A stretch of DNA of 64,000 nt from Oceanobacillus iheyensis HTE831 (GCF_000011245.1 NC_004193.1:3140501-3204500), one strand, 5' to 3'; positions 18,842-29,780 are shown, counted from the first letter of the stretch. Translations and numbers: made by a program. The notes: generated from the sequence alone by a model not told the origin.

Positions 18842-20020
18842 TTAGATGTTATCAAGTGCTTGTTGGATATCTTCCCAAATATCCTCCCATGCTTCAATTC
18901 CCACTGAAAGTCTTAATAAAGATTCCGTTATGCCCATTTTCTCTCGTTCTTCAACAGGAATTACAGCATGTGTCATGGAAGCTGGATGTTCCATTAATGA
19001 TTCTGCATCCCCTAAGCTAACAGCAATTTTGATAAAGTGTAATTGATTTAACACTTTTTGCGCTTCTTTCTTTCCACCATTGATTTCAAAAGCAAGTACG
19101 CCTCCTGCGAGTTTCATTTGCTTATTGGTGATAGCAACATTAGAAAAATCAGGGTCTCCAGGATAATAGACATTTTTAACCGCTTTGTGTAACTTTAGTT
19201 GTTGAACTATTTTTTCTGCGTTACTACTATGTCTATCCATTCGCAATGGTAATGTTTTTAATCCTCGAATCAATAACCAAGCATCAAAAGGAGACAAAAC
19301 TCCGCCAATATCTTTTTGCGTAGTTAAAGCAATGGTATCCATGATATCTTTTTTTCCAACCGCAAGTCCTGCAATCACATCACCATGTCCACTAATATAC
19401 TTCGTTGCACTATGAATAACAAAATCACATCCTATCTCTAAAGGACGTTGCAAGTAAGGTGAGGAAAAAGTATTATCTACCACTACTAAAAGTTGATGCT
19501 TCTTAGCTACTTTCACAACTAATTCTAAATCAATTACTTGCATGGTAGGATTAATCGGTGTTTCCACATAGATTAATACTGTTTCTTTCGTTATCTGATT
19601 TTCCAATTCCTGTTCGGATGACATATTGGAATAATCCGTTTTAATATTATATTTTTCTTTCATCATTGATAACAATCCATAAGTACAACCATATAATCCT
19701 GAAGAGCAAATAATATGATCATTAGCTTTTGTTAATGCAAATAAAATAGCAGATACCGCCGCCATTCCAGATGAAAAAGCTAACCCTCGCTCTCCGCCTT
19801 CTAATGCTGCAATTTTCTCTTCTAAAATGCGCACAGTTGGATTACCTAAACGAGAATAGATATATCCTTCTTCCTCTGCGGCAAATCGTGCTTCCCCTTG
19901 TTCTGCCGAGTCAAAGGTGTATGTTGACGTTTGAAATATTGGAGGAGTCAAGCTCCCAAGCATCTGTGTTGAGTCGTATCCTTCATGAATAACTGAAGTC
20001 TCCATATGTTTATATTTCAT
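18842..20020 (-). CDS. Methionine gamma-lyase-like PLP enzyme (Cys/Met metabolism family)
   Basis: The 392-residue enzyme belongs to the Cys/Met PLP family. The PLP lysine is K207 in SATKYISGHGD. Residue C112 in GLYGCTYG aligns, by recollection, with the Cys that marks methionine gamma-lyases (Cys116 of the Pseudomonas enzyme), rather than cystathionine lyases. Likely products from methionine are methanethiol, ammonia and 2-oxobutyrate. GGGGGA precedes ATG 20020 by seven bases. No S-box lies upstream, unlike metY 1.8 kb away. Cystathionine gamma-lyase activity is the main alternative. Confidence 0.8.
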   Translation of the reverse strand: MKYKHMETSVIHEGYDSTQMLGSLTPPIFQTSTYTFDSAEQGEARFAAEEEGYIYSRLGNPTVRILEEKIAALEGGERGLAFSSGMAAVSAILFALTKANDHIICSSGLYGCTYGLLSMMKEKYNIKTDYSNMSSEQELENQITKETVLIYVETPINPTMQVIDLELVVKVAKKHQLLVVVDNTFSSPYLQRPLEIGCDFVIHSATKYISGHGDVIAGLAVGKKDIMDTIALTTQKDIGGVLSPFDAWLLIRGLKTLPLRMDRHSSNAEKIVQQLKLHKAVKNVYYPGDPDFSNVAITNKQMKLAGGVLAFEINGGKKEAQKVLNQLHFIKIAVSLGDAESLMEHPASMTHAVIPVEEREKMGITESLLRLSVGIEAWEDIWEDIQQALDNI

Positions 20021-20182
20021 TAAAATCCCCCTCTTATATAGAATAGGTTGTTTCTTTCTAGCCTAACTGATCGATCGTAACACCTAACCCCTGATATTTA
20101 TGTTCTTTTAATGTATTACTACTTATATGAATAAATTTCATAATTAATATAATTGGTGTAAAATCCGTATATTGCGTTATTT

Positions 20183-20401
20183 GATTTTCATTGCAGACGG
20201 CGCTTTCCGCAGGCACCGGTTTTTAGCTAACTGAAAAGAAGAACACTTTTCAAGTGGATCTTCAGCTCGCGCGGTACCTGCAGGAGTCGCCGTCTTTCAT
20301 TACAATCAAAGCCAAATTATTGCTTTAATCCGAACATTAAATATAAAAATATCTAAAACATTCGCTTTTTATACTGAATTTAGCAGATATGAAATTGACT
20401 C
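20183..20401. repeat. Hairpin repeat element, copy 1
   Basis: The core is a long imperfect hairpin: AGACGGCG (20195-20202) pairs with CGCCGTCT (20288-20295), with inner pairing of CAGGcACCG and CGGTaCCTG. A relative lies at 57802-57925. Both copies begin with a CATTGCAGACG block and end with ATGAAATTGACTC. It fills most of the 562-bp gap between the lyase and rarD genes and holds no open frame. Confidence 0.7.
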
Positions 20402-20480
20402 ATATAGTTAAATATTTCCTAGGACAATTACTCATTTAGATAAACATATCAATTCAATAATAAAGTATTTACAACATTTA

Positions 20481-20494
20481 TGAAAGCGTTTTCT
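20481..20494 (+). promoter_or_regulatory. Candidate CcpA cre site
   Basis: TGAAAGCGTTTTCT matches the cre consensus TGWAARCGYTWNCW closely and lies about 90 bp upstream of the rarD start, a normal place for catabolite repression. It was not tested. Confidence 0.55.
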
Positions 20495-20582
20495 TTAATA
20501 TAAATTCAAATAATTGATTCCTTTCAAAAATCCGACTATTATTATATGAAACTAGAATGCATTTATAGAAAGAAGGAAAATT

Positions 20583-21494
20583 ATGGGGAATAAATCAATC
20601 CAACAAGGTATGATTCTTACATTTAGTGCTTATTTACTTTGGGGCTTCTTGCCAATTTATTGGAAACAAATTAACACGATCGAAGCAGGTACGATACTTG
20701 CACATCGCATTATTTGGAGTTTTGTATTCATGATTTTGCTTGTTATGCTGTCAGGTAAATGGCGGAATTTTGTACATACAATAAGGCATATAAAACAAGA
20801 TCGCAAAAAAATTATTGCCATAACTTCAGCATCGATTGTTATTACACTCAATTGGTTTTTATTTATATTTGCCGTAAACGGCGGGCACGTACTGCAAGCT
20901 AGTTTGGGTTACTATATAAATCCCATTTTAAGTATATTATTAGGATTAATCATTTTAAAGGAACCATCAACCAAGGCACAGATATTTTCATTCATTCTTG
21001 CTGGAGTAGCAGTTATTTATCTCACAATCGGGTATGGAATATTCCCATGGATATCTATATTATTAGCCACTACTTTCGCTATTTATGGTTTCCTAAAGAA
21101 AACCCTGGATCTCAGTGCAATGTTTGGGCTCACATTAGAAACACTCGTCATGACACCACTTGCAATAATATACATATTTATAGCTCCTCAAGCTCAAGGG
21201 TTCTCATTAAATCCTTTAATGACTATGGAAAACCTGTTCTTAATAGGTGGTGGAATTGTGACTGCTATTCCTCTACTTCTTTTTGCTGCAGGCGCAAGAA
21301 GAATACCACTAGCTTCCGTTGGGTTCCTGCAGTATGTTGCACCAACTGTGATGTTCTTGCTCGGCGTATTTTTATATGAGGAATCATTCACGACCCACCA
21401 TATGATTACATTCTTATTTATATGGTTAGCACTAGCAATCTATATCTATAGCATATATAAACAATCACGACGAAAAAAAGCATTCAATACATGA
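20583..21494 (+). CDS. rarD: RarD-type EamA/DMT superfamily permease
   Basis: This 303-residue protein has ten predicted membrane helices in two EamA halves. The RarD-specific opening GMILTFSAYLLWGFLPIYWKQ and the AHRIIWSF motif at residues about 42-49 identify the subgroup. RarD proteins are drug/metabolite-type transporters named from chloramphenicol sensitivity; the physiological substrate is unknown. AGAAGGA precedes ATG 20583. A cre-like site lies upstream. No terminator separates it from the S-box promoter 27 bp after its stop. Confidence 0.88.
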   Translation: MGNKSIQQGMILTFSAYLLWGFLPIYWKQINTIEAGTILAHRIIWSFVFMILLVMLSGKWRNFVHTIRHIKQDRKKIIAITSASIVITLNWFLFIFAVNGGHVLQASLGYYINPILSILLGLIILKEPSTKAQIFSFILAGVAVIYLTIGYGIFPWISILLATTFAIYGFLKKTLDLSAMFGLTLETLVMTPLAIIYIFIAPQAQGFSLNPLMTMENLFLIGGGIVTAIPLLLFAAGARRIPLASVGFLQYVAPTVMFLLGVFLYEESFTTHHMITFLFIWLALAIYIYSIYKQSRRKKAFNT

Positions 21495-21520
21495 ATTTTT
21501 AAATAATTTTAAATTTACTG

Positions 21521-21550
21521 TTGACAATCAACAAGTAAACAAGATATACT
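21521..21550 (+). promoter_or_regulatory. SigA-type promoter of the metY S-box transcript
   Basis: TTGACA (21521-21526) and TATACT (21545-21550) are spaced by 18 bases, and the S-box aptamer starts about 20 bases later. Confidence 0.8.
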
Positions 21551-21571
21551 TTTAACAATTTAATAAGCAAA

Positions 21572-21740
21572 TCTCTTATCAAGAGTGGTGGAGGGAATAG
21601 GCCCTGCGAAGCCCGGCAACCTGTAGCAATTGCTATTGAAAGGTGCTAAATCCTACAGACTTCATCGTCTGGAAGATAAGAGGAGGTTCGGTTTTAAACA
21701 GACAAAGTCCTCTTCTTATGAAGGGGGCTTTTTTTAATCC
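21572..21740 (+). promoter_or_regulatory. SAM-I riboswitch (S-box) with terminator
   Basis: The aptamer (21572-21683) is closed by CTCTTATC...GATAAGAG and contains the conserved GTGGAGGGA, GGCCC, GAAGCCCGGCAACC and AAAGGTGCTAA blocks. The platform has a terminator (21704-21738, AAGTCCTCTTC pairing GAAGGGGGCTT then T7) that competes with an antiterminator formed by ATAAGAGGAGG and CCTCTTCTTAT. High SAM should stop transcription of metY. Confidence 0.97.
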
Positions 21741-21784
21741 TTCTCTTATTACTTTAAAAATAATAAATTCAAGGAGGAAACACG

Positions 21785-23455
21785 ATGTCTAAATTTCAAT
21801 CTTTGCAAGCAGAAACAATCTTACTTCATGGAGGACAGGAACCAGACCCATCAACTGGTTCACGTGCAGTTCCAATTTATCAAACTACGTCCTATGTGTT
21901 CCGAGATACCGAACATGCACAAAATTTATTTGGTTTAGCAGAACCGGGAAATATTTATTCACGAATTATGAATCCAACTGTAGATGCTTTTGAACAGCGA
22001 ATCACTCAGCTTGAAGATGGTATTGGTGCAGTTGCTACCTCTTCTGGTATGGCGGCAATTACGTTAGCGATTCTTAATATTGCTGGTTCTGGAGATGAAA
22101 TTGTTGCTGACAGCAACTTATACGGTGGTACGTTCAATCTATTTGCTAACACCCTCCCTCGTTACGGAATTAATGTGAAGTTTGTGGATGGAACAGATCC
22201 TCAAGCGATTGATGATGCTATTACGGATAAGACGAAAGCAGTTTTCGGTGAAATTATTACGAATCCTAGCCTCTATGTATTTGATATCGAAAAAGTTTCT
22301 GAAGTAGCACATAAGCATGGTGTACCGTTAATTATTGATAATACCTTTGCTACACCTTATGTAACAAAGCCATTAACTTGGGGTGCAGATATTGTTGTTC
22401 ACTCTGCAACAAAATGGATTGGAGGACATGGAACAACCATTGGTGGTGTCGTGGTTGATAGTGGTCGATTTGATTGGAATAACGATCGTTTCCAAGACTT
22501 TGCAGAACCTGATGAAAGTTATAATGGATTAAAATACGTTGACCTTGGGGCAGCAGCATACATTACAAAACTTAGAGTGCAATTATTACGTGATATTGGA
22601 GCTTCACTAAGCCCACAAAATGCTTTTCTGCTATTGCAAGGATTGGAGACATTACACTTACGCATTAAACAACATACCGATAATGCATTGCAATTAGCGA
22701 AATATTTACAAGCACATCCTGCTGTCGAATGGGTGAACTATCCAGGATTAGAAGAGCATCCATCTCATGAACTGGCAGGTAAATATTTGAAACAAAGCTT
22801 CGGATCTATTATCACTTTTGGAATATCTGGTGGTCGAGAAGCGGGACGAACATTAATAGATAATGTTTCATTGTGGTCACATGTTGCAAATGTAGGAGAT
22901 GCAAAATCCCTTATTATTCATCCGGCATCTACCACGCATCAACAATTAAACGAAGATGACTTAGCATTAAGTGGCGTAACTGAAGAATTAGTACGATTAT
23001 CCGTAGGTCTGGAGTCCATCGATGATATTATCGCTGATCTTGACCAAGCAATTGAGAAAGCTACTGGTAAATCACATACAAATAAACCGACCCAAGAAGA
23101 AATTGCAGTACAATGGTTACTTCACTCTCCATTCGATCGAAGCAATGGAGTGAGAAAAAAAGTAATAGCTACACTTCAAATAGACCAAGATCAACTAGCA
23201 CCACTTGAAACGCTAGGGTATGAAGTAGTACCAGTGACATCGTTACGTGATCTAAATACAGAGGTTGATGCTATCTGGTTTGATGAGACAGTCCAATCTA
23301 TCGAGGGAGAAGTACCGACAGATACCATTGTATTTGCATCGGATAGACAGTCCACTGCATTAAAAGATGCTATTGTAATAACCAATCAATCTCCAGCAAA
23401 AATCGCACTACAACTTCGTAATGGTGAAGAGTCAAGACAACCAATTAAGATATAA
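21785..23455 (+). CDS. metY: O-acetylhomoserine sulfhydrylase (MetY) with C-terminal extension
   Basis: Residues 1 to about 425 are a full-length OAH sulfhydrylase of the Cys/Met PLP family, with PLP lysine K210 in [11 protein letters not shown] and the MetY-specific insert [14 protein letters not shown]. It makes homocysteine from O-acetylhomoserine and sulfide. A further 131 residues (about 426-556) follow a polar linker and are not part of the usual enzyme. They have alternating beta/alpha character (KVIATLQ, YEVVPVT, AIWFDE, TIVFAS, AIVIT), suggesting a small Rossmann-like domain I cannot name. It is controlled by the S-box upstream. AAGGAGG precedes ATG 21785. Confidence 0.93.
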   Translation: MSKFQSLQAETILLHGGQEPDPSTGSRAVPIYQTTSYVFRDTEHAQNLFGLAEPGNIYSRIMNPTVDAFEQRITQLEDGIGAVATSSGMAAITLAILNIAGSGDEIVADSNLYGGTFNLFANTLPRYGINVKFVDGTDPQAIDDAITDKTKAVFGEIITNPSLYVFDIEKVSEVAHKHGVPLIIDNTFATPYVTKPLTWGADIVVHSATKWIGGHGTTIGGVVVDSGRFDWNNDRFQDFAEPDESYNGLKYVDLGAAAYITKLRVQLLRDIGASLSPQNAFLLLQGLETLHLRIKQHTDNALQLAKYLQAHPAVEWVNYPGLEEHPSHELAGKYLKQSFGSIITFGISGGREAGRTLIDNVSLWSHVANVGDAKSLIIHPASTTHQQLNEDDLALSGVTEELVRLSVGLESIDDIIADLDQAIEKATGKSHTNKPTQEEIAVQWLLHSPFDRSNGVRKKVIATLQIDQDQLAPLETLGYEVVPVTSLRDLNTEVDAIWFDETVQSIEGEVPTDTIVFASDRQSTALKDAIVITNQSPAKIALQLRNGEESRQPIKI

Positions 23456-23516
23456 TAACAAACAAAATGAGTTTACATTTCATTTTATTTGGGTAATAAA
23501 ATATATATAAATAAAG

Positions 23517-23548
23517 TAGCCTTCCATAATGAAGGCTATTTTTTTTGA
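23517..23548 (+). terminator. Terminator after metY
   Basis: TAGCCTTC CATAAT GAAGGCTA is followed by a run of Ts, 60 bp after the metY stop. Confidence 0.9.
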
Positions 23549-23639
23549 AAATAACTTGGATTTCCAATCTTTCACAGACAACAAAGCTATATTTGGCTTA
23601 GTCTCCATACATTACAATTAGAAGACTTCACGAAACGCC

Positions 23640-23885
23640 ATAGGATATAGCAGACTTACGAATGTTTTCTATGAGGCTAGTCGCACTTATAATCATAGGT
23701 AAAAAAGATGACTTACCTTACGTTTTTATGAATATTAAGCGCACTTATACCTGAGGTGAGTTATCATTGGTTCGTCACCTTACCTTGATTCCATTATCTT
23801 AAAGGAGCAAGCCTGACATTAGCGAACCATCCCTTTAAAAATAGGGGCGAACTCGATTTGTTGCTAAACGAGAGCTTGCATTTTT
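23640..23885 (-). repeat. Decayed copy of the palindromic tandem-repeat element
   Basis: Read on the minus strand, this segment follows the arms of the element at 61099-61780: the AGCGCAAGCGCCC-like end (here degenerate, near 23870), the CCCCTATTTTTAAAGGGATGGTTCGC block (23820-23848), and one or two recognisable internal 55-bp units (23651-23690, and part near 23738). It fills the gap between metY and the SGNH hydrolase gene. No coding frame was seen. Confidence 0.6.
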
Positions 23886-24027
23886 ATTACTATAAAATAT
23901 TGGTTTAGGTTATTAATAAATGGATTAAACTGTTATTATAATAATCCATCTACATCAGCCTTCTAAATAGACAAATCCATTTACTCATTCATAATATATA
24001 AGAAAAGAACTGCATAGGTGTGATTAC

Positions 24028-24957
24028 ATGAAAAAAAAGAAGAAGATTTTTATTTTTAGCGGATTGATCGCATTGGTACTTCTTATGACAATTGGATTTA
24101 TCTATCAATCTCAGGATCCATTTAAGGATCTTTCTTCCGACCAAAAAGAAAAAGAAACAGCACTACAAAAACAAGTAGATCAAAATAAATCAAATAATCA
24201 ACAAGACCACTCCAATGACGAAACAGCTAATGGGAATGTAGAAGCTGAGGAAGCATCTACACGCTCCTTTCCCAAAGTTATCAATGATGCCGTACAGGGT
24301 ACAATGGACTTTTTATCTACAAATGAAACACAAATCGTTGCCGTCGGCGATTCACTAACACAAGGCGTTGGTGATGAAACCGAACAAGGTGGTTATGTTG
24401 GAATACTTGACAGAACAATAAATAGTACTGGATATAGTGCTGAATTTAACAACTTTGGAAAACGAGGTAACCGTACAGATCAACTTCTCCAACGATTACG
24501 AAATGAACAAGATTTGATTGACTCCATACAAAAGTCAGATATTGTTTTAGTAACTATTGGTGCAAATGATATTATGCAAGTGGTTAAGGAAAATATCACA
24601 AACTTAGATATTAATGACTTTCAAGTAGAACAAGTTCATTATGAGCAAAGGCTACAAGACATTTTCACTGAGATTCGGGAAATTAATCCCGATTCTTATA
24701 TCTATTTAGTAGGAATTTATAATCCTTTTAAAAATTATTTCGAAAACATCCAAGAACTTGATATGATCGTTAGCGACTGGAACGATACTGGCGTCAGTAT
24801 AACAGATGAATATGAAAACAGTACCTTCATACCTATTGAAGATTTATTTAATGATACAAATAATATTAACCTATATGCCGACGACAATTTTCACCCGAAC
24901 TACGAAGGGTATTATAGAATTGCAGAACGAGTATTAAATTATATGTCGATTAGATAA
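24028..24957 (+). CDS. ypmR: Membrane-anchored SGNH/GDSL hydrolase (YpmR-like)
   Basis: One N-terminal membrane helix (about residues 5-25) and a polar linker precede an extracytoplasmic SGNH hydrolase. Block I is AVGDSLTQGVGD with the catalytic Ser, block II Gly lies in FGKRGNRTDQ, block III is TIGANDIMQ, and block V is DNFHPNYEGY with the catalytic Asp and His. It is probably a lipase/esterase acting on envelope esters. It precedes the ypmS gene, as in B. subtilis. The start at 24028 follows a weak purine-rich site. Confidence 0.88.
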   Translation: MKKKKKIFIFSGLIALVLLMTIGFIYQSQDPFKDLSSDQKEKETALQKQVDQNKSNNQQDHSNDETANGNVEAEEASTRSFPKVINDAVQGTMDFLSTNETQIVAVGDSLTQGVGDETEQGGYVGILDRTINSTGYSAEFNNFGKRGNRTDQLLQRLRNEQDLIDSIQKSDIVLVTIGANDIMQVVKENITNLDINDFQVEQVHYEQRLQDIFTEIREINPDSYIYLVGIYNPFKNYFENIQELDMIVSDWNDTGVSITDEYENSTFIPIEDLFNDTNNINLYADDNFHPNYEGYYRIAERVLNYMSIR

Positions 24958-24968
24958 GGATGAACATA

Positions 24969-25634
24969 ATGAGAGAACGATTAAAAAGACTAAAAATGAA
25001 AAACAAGTGGAAAAAACTTTTCCTAGGGCTACTTGCCTTAAATATGCTTTTGATAATTATCGTTCTTTCCCTCATCTTTTGGCCTGTATCAAATAATGAG
25101 TACCCTTCATCCGATGATATCGATGAACAGGAAAGTTCGGAATTTATTATTCGTACGACAAAGCAAAATTTAAATAATTTAGTAAATGCATATATAGAAA
25201 AATTACTTGAAGGCACCAATCATCATTATCGTATTGCGCTTGAAGAAGATGTACATTTAATGGGTGAGCTACCTGTATTCTCTTCAACGGTACCACTGTC
25301 AGTTAGACTTGAACCACTAGTCCAACCGAACGGAGATCTGATACTCAAACAAAAATCAATATCTGTTGGGTTATTAGAGCTACCAAACAAGAAAATAATG
25401 GAATATATGGGAAGATATTTACCAATGCCAGAATGGGTTACGATTAACCCAGAAGAACAAGAAATCTATGTAGCAATTACGGAAATGGATATACAAGGAA
25501 ACTTTCAAGTATCTGCGGAAAACATTGATCTAGAAGCAAATAATATTGCTCTTAAATTAAATGTGCCTTATGAAACACTTGGTATTCAGCATTTAAACTC
25601 AGAATCATTACGAGGATTTTATGAGGAAGACTAA
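24969..25634 (+). CDS. ypmS: YpmS-like membrane-anchored protein (DUF2140)
   Basis: The 221-residue protein has one membrane helix (about residues 15-36) and an extracytoplasmic domain. That domain carries the DUF2140 pattern (EDVHLMGELPVFSSTVPLSVRLEP, ISVGLLELP, MPEWVTINPEEQEIYV). Function is unknown. Although ATG 24960 opens the frame, its ribosome site would be in contact with it. AAGGA lies eight bases before ATG 24969, which is chosen. It starts 11 bp after ypmR, so the pair is cotranscribed. Confidence 0.85.
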   Translation: MRERLKRLKMKNKWKKLFLGLLALNMLLIIIVLSLIFWPVSNNEYPSSDDIDEQESSEFIIRTTKQNLNNLVNAYIEKLLEGTNHHYRIALEEDVHLMGELPVFSSTVPLSVRLEPLVQPNGDLILKQKSISVGLLELPNKKIMEYMGRYLPMPEWVTINPEEQEIYVAITEMDIQGNFQVSAENIDLEANNIALKLNVPYETLGIQHLNSESLRGFYEED

Positions 25635-25709
25635 TAAGTGAATTTAATCATCGGGGACCATTTTTCCCTAGTTAAATGCTTACTGCTGCTTTCGTGAAGG
25701 ATAAAAAAA

Positions 25710-25786
25710 CCTGTGTTTTGGATTATTTATATTCCCTCCTTTTAAAATGGTAAGGGATGTCTCAAATTCTCCACACAGGTTCTTTA
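25710..25786. terminator. Possible long-loop bidirectional terminator
   Basis: AAAAACCTGTGT and ACACAGGTTCTTT pair across about 50 bases that contain a smaller hairpin (ATTCCCT...AGGGAT). It lies between the convergent ypmS and papain-like genes. Confidence 0.55.
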
Positions 25787-25801
25787 TCTGATAAGATAAT
25801 A

Positions 25802-26365
25802 TTATAAAATAGATAATGATTGCTTTTCTATATTCTTTTGTATACCGCAGTAATCATCTAACGTTCCTTCATACAGTAATTCGATACCTTGTAGTTCACG
25901 TAAATCAGATGGTGTGGTAAAATAAGGAGGCTTTTGGAACTTAAAAGATGAGATATGTTGTAGTACTGTTGCTACAAATTGTGAACAGAAATATGCTGAC
26001 TTTCGATTTATTTTAATATGGAACATTACTCCAAACAAGCCAATAAAATTATAGCGATATAAATTTTGTTGATTTTCTATATTTTTTATATGTTTTTTTA
26101 TACGAAGATAATCCTCATTAGACACTTGAAAACGATAAATTTCACAATGTGAATATCGCATAAATGGGTTTTTTATATCTTCCTTAACGAAACCACCAAT
26201 AAATGGATTATTCGGTTGTTTTCTTCCAAAACTATATAATTCGTTTAGATCTTTATCAAATCCTATAGACACATGGTTTAATGGTTTTTTCGTATATAAA
26301 TTTATCGCTCTAGAGAGATAACTCCCCGTGTCTGTAAATAGTAAATATACCGTCCTTTCACACAT
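25802..26365 (-). CDS. Permuted papain-like (NlpC/P60 superfamily, YiiX-like) protein
   Basis: This 187-residue protein has the layout of permuted papain-fold hydrolases: an N-terminal His in LNHVSIGFD and a later Cys in YFCSQFVATVL as the probable catalytic pair. This is the reverse of the normal Cys-His order. No signal peptide is visible, so it appears cytosolic. The substrate could be a lipid, peptide or amide and cannot be inferred. The frame opens at 26395, but GGGGGT sits about eight bases before ATG 26365, which is preferred. Medium certainty on the family, none on the substrate. Confidence 0.7.
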   Translation of the reverse strand: MCERTVYLLFTDTGSYLSRAINLYTKKPLNHVSIGFDKDLNELYSFGRKQPNNPFIGGFVKEDIKNPFMRYSHCEIYRFQVSNEDYLRIKKHIKNIENQQNLYRYNFIGLFGVMFHIKINRKSAYFCSQFVATVLQHISSFKFQKPPYFTTPSDLRELQGIELLYEGTLDDYCGIQKNIEKQSLSIL

Positions 26366-26548
26366 TCCTCTTACCCCCTTTTGCTTAGGACGCATCTCTT
26401 TGTATTACTATATACAAAAGTACCTAGTTGTACAAGTTAATTTTTCATATATTTATAATATTACTTTTAATTTATGCAGCTTTGTCTGGAAATGCATACA
26501 CATTTCAACTATTTCTCAAGCCCCATCTTGCATTGTGGCTATAAATGA

Positions 26549-28213
<1,665 letters not shown>

Positions 28214-28246
28214 AAAGCTGTCTTGAAATAGAGTTACCGATAATAA

Positions 28247-28300
28247 TAAACACCTTCGATCTTGTACGTAACGCTAGTACTATTTCGAAGGTGTTTTTTG
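28247..28300 (+). terminator. Terminator after ykpA
   Basis: AAACACCTTCGA and TCGAAGGTGTTTTTT pair around a 24-base loop; a T-run follows. Confidence 0.85.
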
Positions 28301-28394
28301 CATTGAATTGAAGGATGTTATCAATTGTAGCTAAGTCGGAACTATAAAGCACAGTATAAATTTCCTTGATCGCTGATCCAGTCTGTTTTGGATT

Positions 28395-28680
28395 GAAAGA
28401 CGCTCTATTGACTACTTTTTCCGATCTCTCCTATTTATTTGGTTTTGAGAGCTGCTCTATTGACCACTTTCCACGATTTCTCACGTTTATTTGGGTTAGA
28501 GAGCTGCTCTATTGACTACTTTCCATGATTTCTCACCTTTATTTGGGTTAGAGAGCTGCTCTATTGACTACTTTTTTCGGTTTCTCCTGTTTATTGGGGT
28601 TAGAGAGCTGCTCTATTGACTACTTTCCATGATTTCTCACCTTTATTTGGGTTAGAGAGCATGTCTATTAACCACTTCAT
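28395..28680. repeat. 52-bp tandem repeat, five full units plus a partial
   Basis: Units begin at 28395, 28447, 28499, 28551 and 28603, with a partial unit from 28655. Each carries the near-palindrome AGAGCTGCTCT, then ATTGACTACTTT, then a more variable TTTCTCACCTTTATTTGGG part. The period is not a multiple of three and no ribosome site or long frame exists. It lies between ykpA and the tdh-kbl operon terminator. Confidence 0.9.
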
Positions 28681-28719
28681 ATATAGTATATTCACCACGA
28701 CAAAACCACTACTATGAAA

Positions 28720-28763
28720 AAAGCCGCTTCATTCCAGTTAAAGATGGAATAGAAGCGGCTCGA
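28720..28763. terminator. Terminator of the kbl-tdh operon
   Basis: AGCCGCTTC-ATTCCA and TGGAAT-AGAAGCGGCT form a long stem; on the minus strand it is followed by TTTTTTCATAG. Confidence 0.85.
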
Positions 28764-28809
28764 AAAAGTAGTTCATATTTATTTCGATATCTAGAAAAAG
28801 CGCATTTTA

Positions 28810-29751
28810 TTATACATTGATTTTCTTACGGACTTTACTTAGCATATCCGTGGTCATACGATCGATATCATATTTTGCTTCAAATCCCCATTCTGCCGCT
28901 GCTGCATCAGCAGAAATGGAGTTTGGCCAACTATCCGCTATTGATTGACGGATAGGATCAACGGAGTAAGACATTTTAAAATCAGGCATATGCTTTTTAA
29001 TTGCTTTAGCAAAATCTTCTGGTGCAGCTGAAATCGCCGCGATATTGAATGCATTACGATGTACCAATTTGTTTGGATTAGCTTCCATTAATTTTACAAT
29101 AGCATTTAATGCATCTGGCATATACATCATGTCCATATACGTACCTTTTGAAATATACGACTCATAAGCACCTTTACGGATAGCCTCGTAATAAATTTCT
29201 ACCGCATAGTCAGTGGTTCCGCCTCCTGGAGGAGCTACATATGAAATCAATCCCGGAAAACGGACACCGCGAGTATCTACACCAAAACGAGAATGATAAT
29301 AATCACATAATAGTTCCCCAGATACTTTATTCACACCATACATCGTCGTCGGACGTTGCAATGTATCCTGTGGTGTTTGATCACGAGGAGTAGATGGACC
29401 AAACGCACCAATAGAACTTGGTGTAAAAAATTTTAAGTCTAATTCTTTCGCTGTCTCTAATGCATTTAACAATCCACCCATATTTATATCCCAAGCCATT
29501 TTTGGGAAAGCCTCTGCTTTAGCAGAAAGCAATGCTGCTAAATGCATTACCGAGTCTACTTTATGTTTTTTAGCGACATCATATAATTGTTCGCCATTCG
29601 TTACATCAACTACTTCGAAAGGACCAAAATCTCCTTCTGGTTCTCTTAAATCTGTTGCAATAACTTTGTCTTCTCCATAAATTCGACGGAGCATACCTGT
29701 TAACTCGGAGCCGATTTGTCCTAAGGCTCCTGTAACTAAAATCTTTTTCAT
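28810..29751 (-). CDS. tdh: L-threonine 3-dehydrogenase, NAD-dependent epimerase/SDR type
   Basis: This 313-residue extended SDR protein has the nucleotide-binding VTGALGQIGSEL at residues 6-17 and the catalytic S112/S113, Y138 and K142 (YGVNK). It is of the epimerase-like threonine dehydrogenase class, not the zinc alcohol-dehydrogenase class. It oxidises threonine to 2-amino-3-ketobutyrate, the substrate of the Kbl enzyme encoded 29 bp upstream in the same operon. AGGAGA precedes ATG 29751. The operon pairing makes the specific assignment strong. Confidence 0.92.
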   Translation of the reverse strand: MKKILVTGALGQIGSELTGMLRRIYGEDKVIATDLREPEGDFGPFEVVDVTNGEQLYDVAKKHKVDSVMHLAALLSAKAEAFPKMAWDINMGGLLNALETAKELDLKFFTPSSIGAFGPSTPRDQTPQDTLQRPTTMYGVNKVSGELLCDYYHSRFGVDTRGVRFPGLISYVAPPGGGTTDYAVEIYYEAIRKGAYESYISKGTYMDMMYMPDALNAIVKLMEANPNKLVHRNAFNIAAISAAPEDFAKAIKKHMPDFKMSYSVDPIRQSIADSWPNSISADAAAAEWGFEAKYDIDRMTTDMLSKVRKKINV

Positions 29752-29780
29752 AGTAAAAATCTCCTCTTACTTGGCATTCA

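Noticed and set aside
28395..28680. CRISPR array
   Set aside because: The parts between conserved blocks are similar to each other, so they are not spacers, and the period is a plain tandem repeat.
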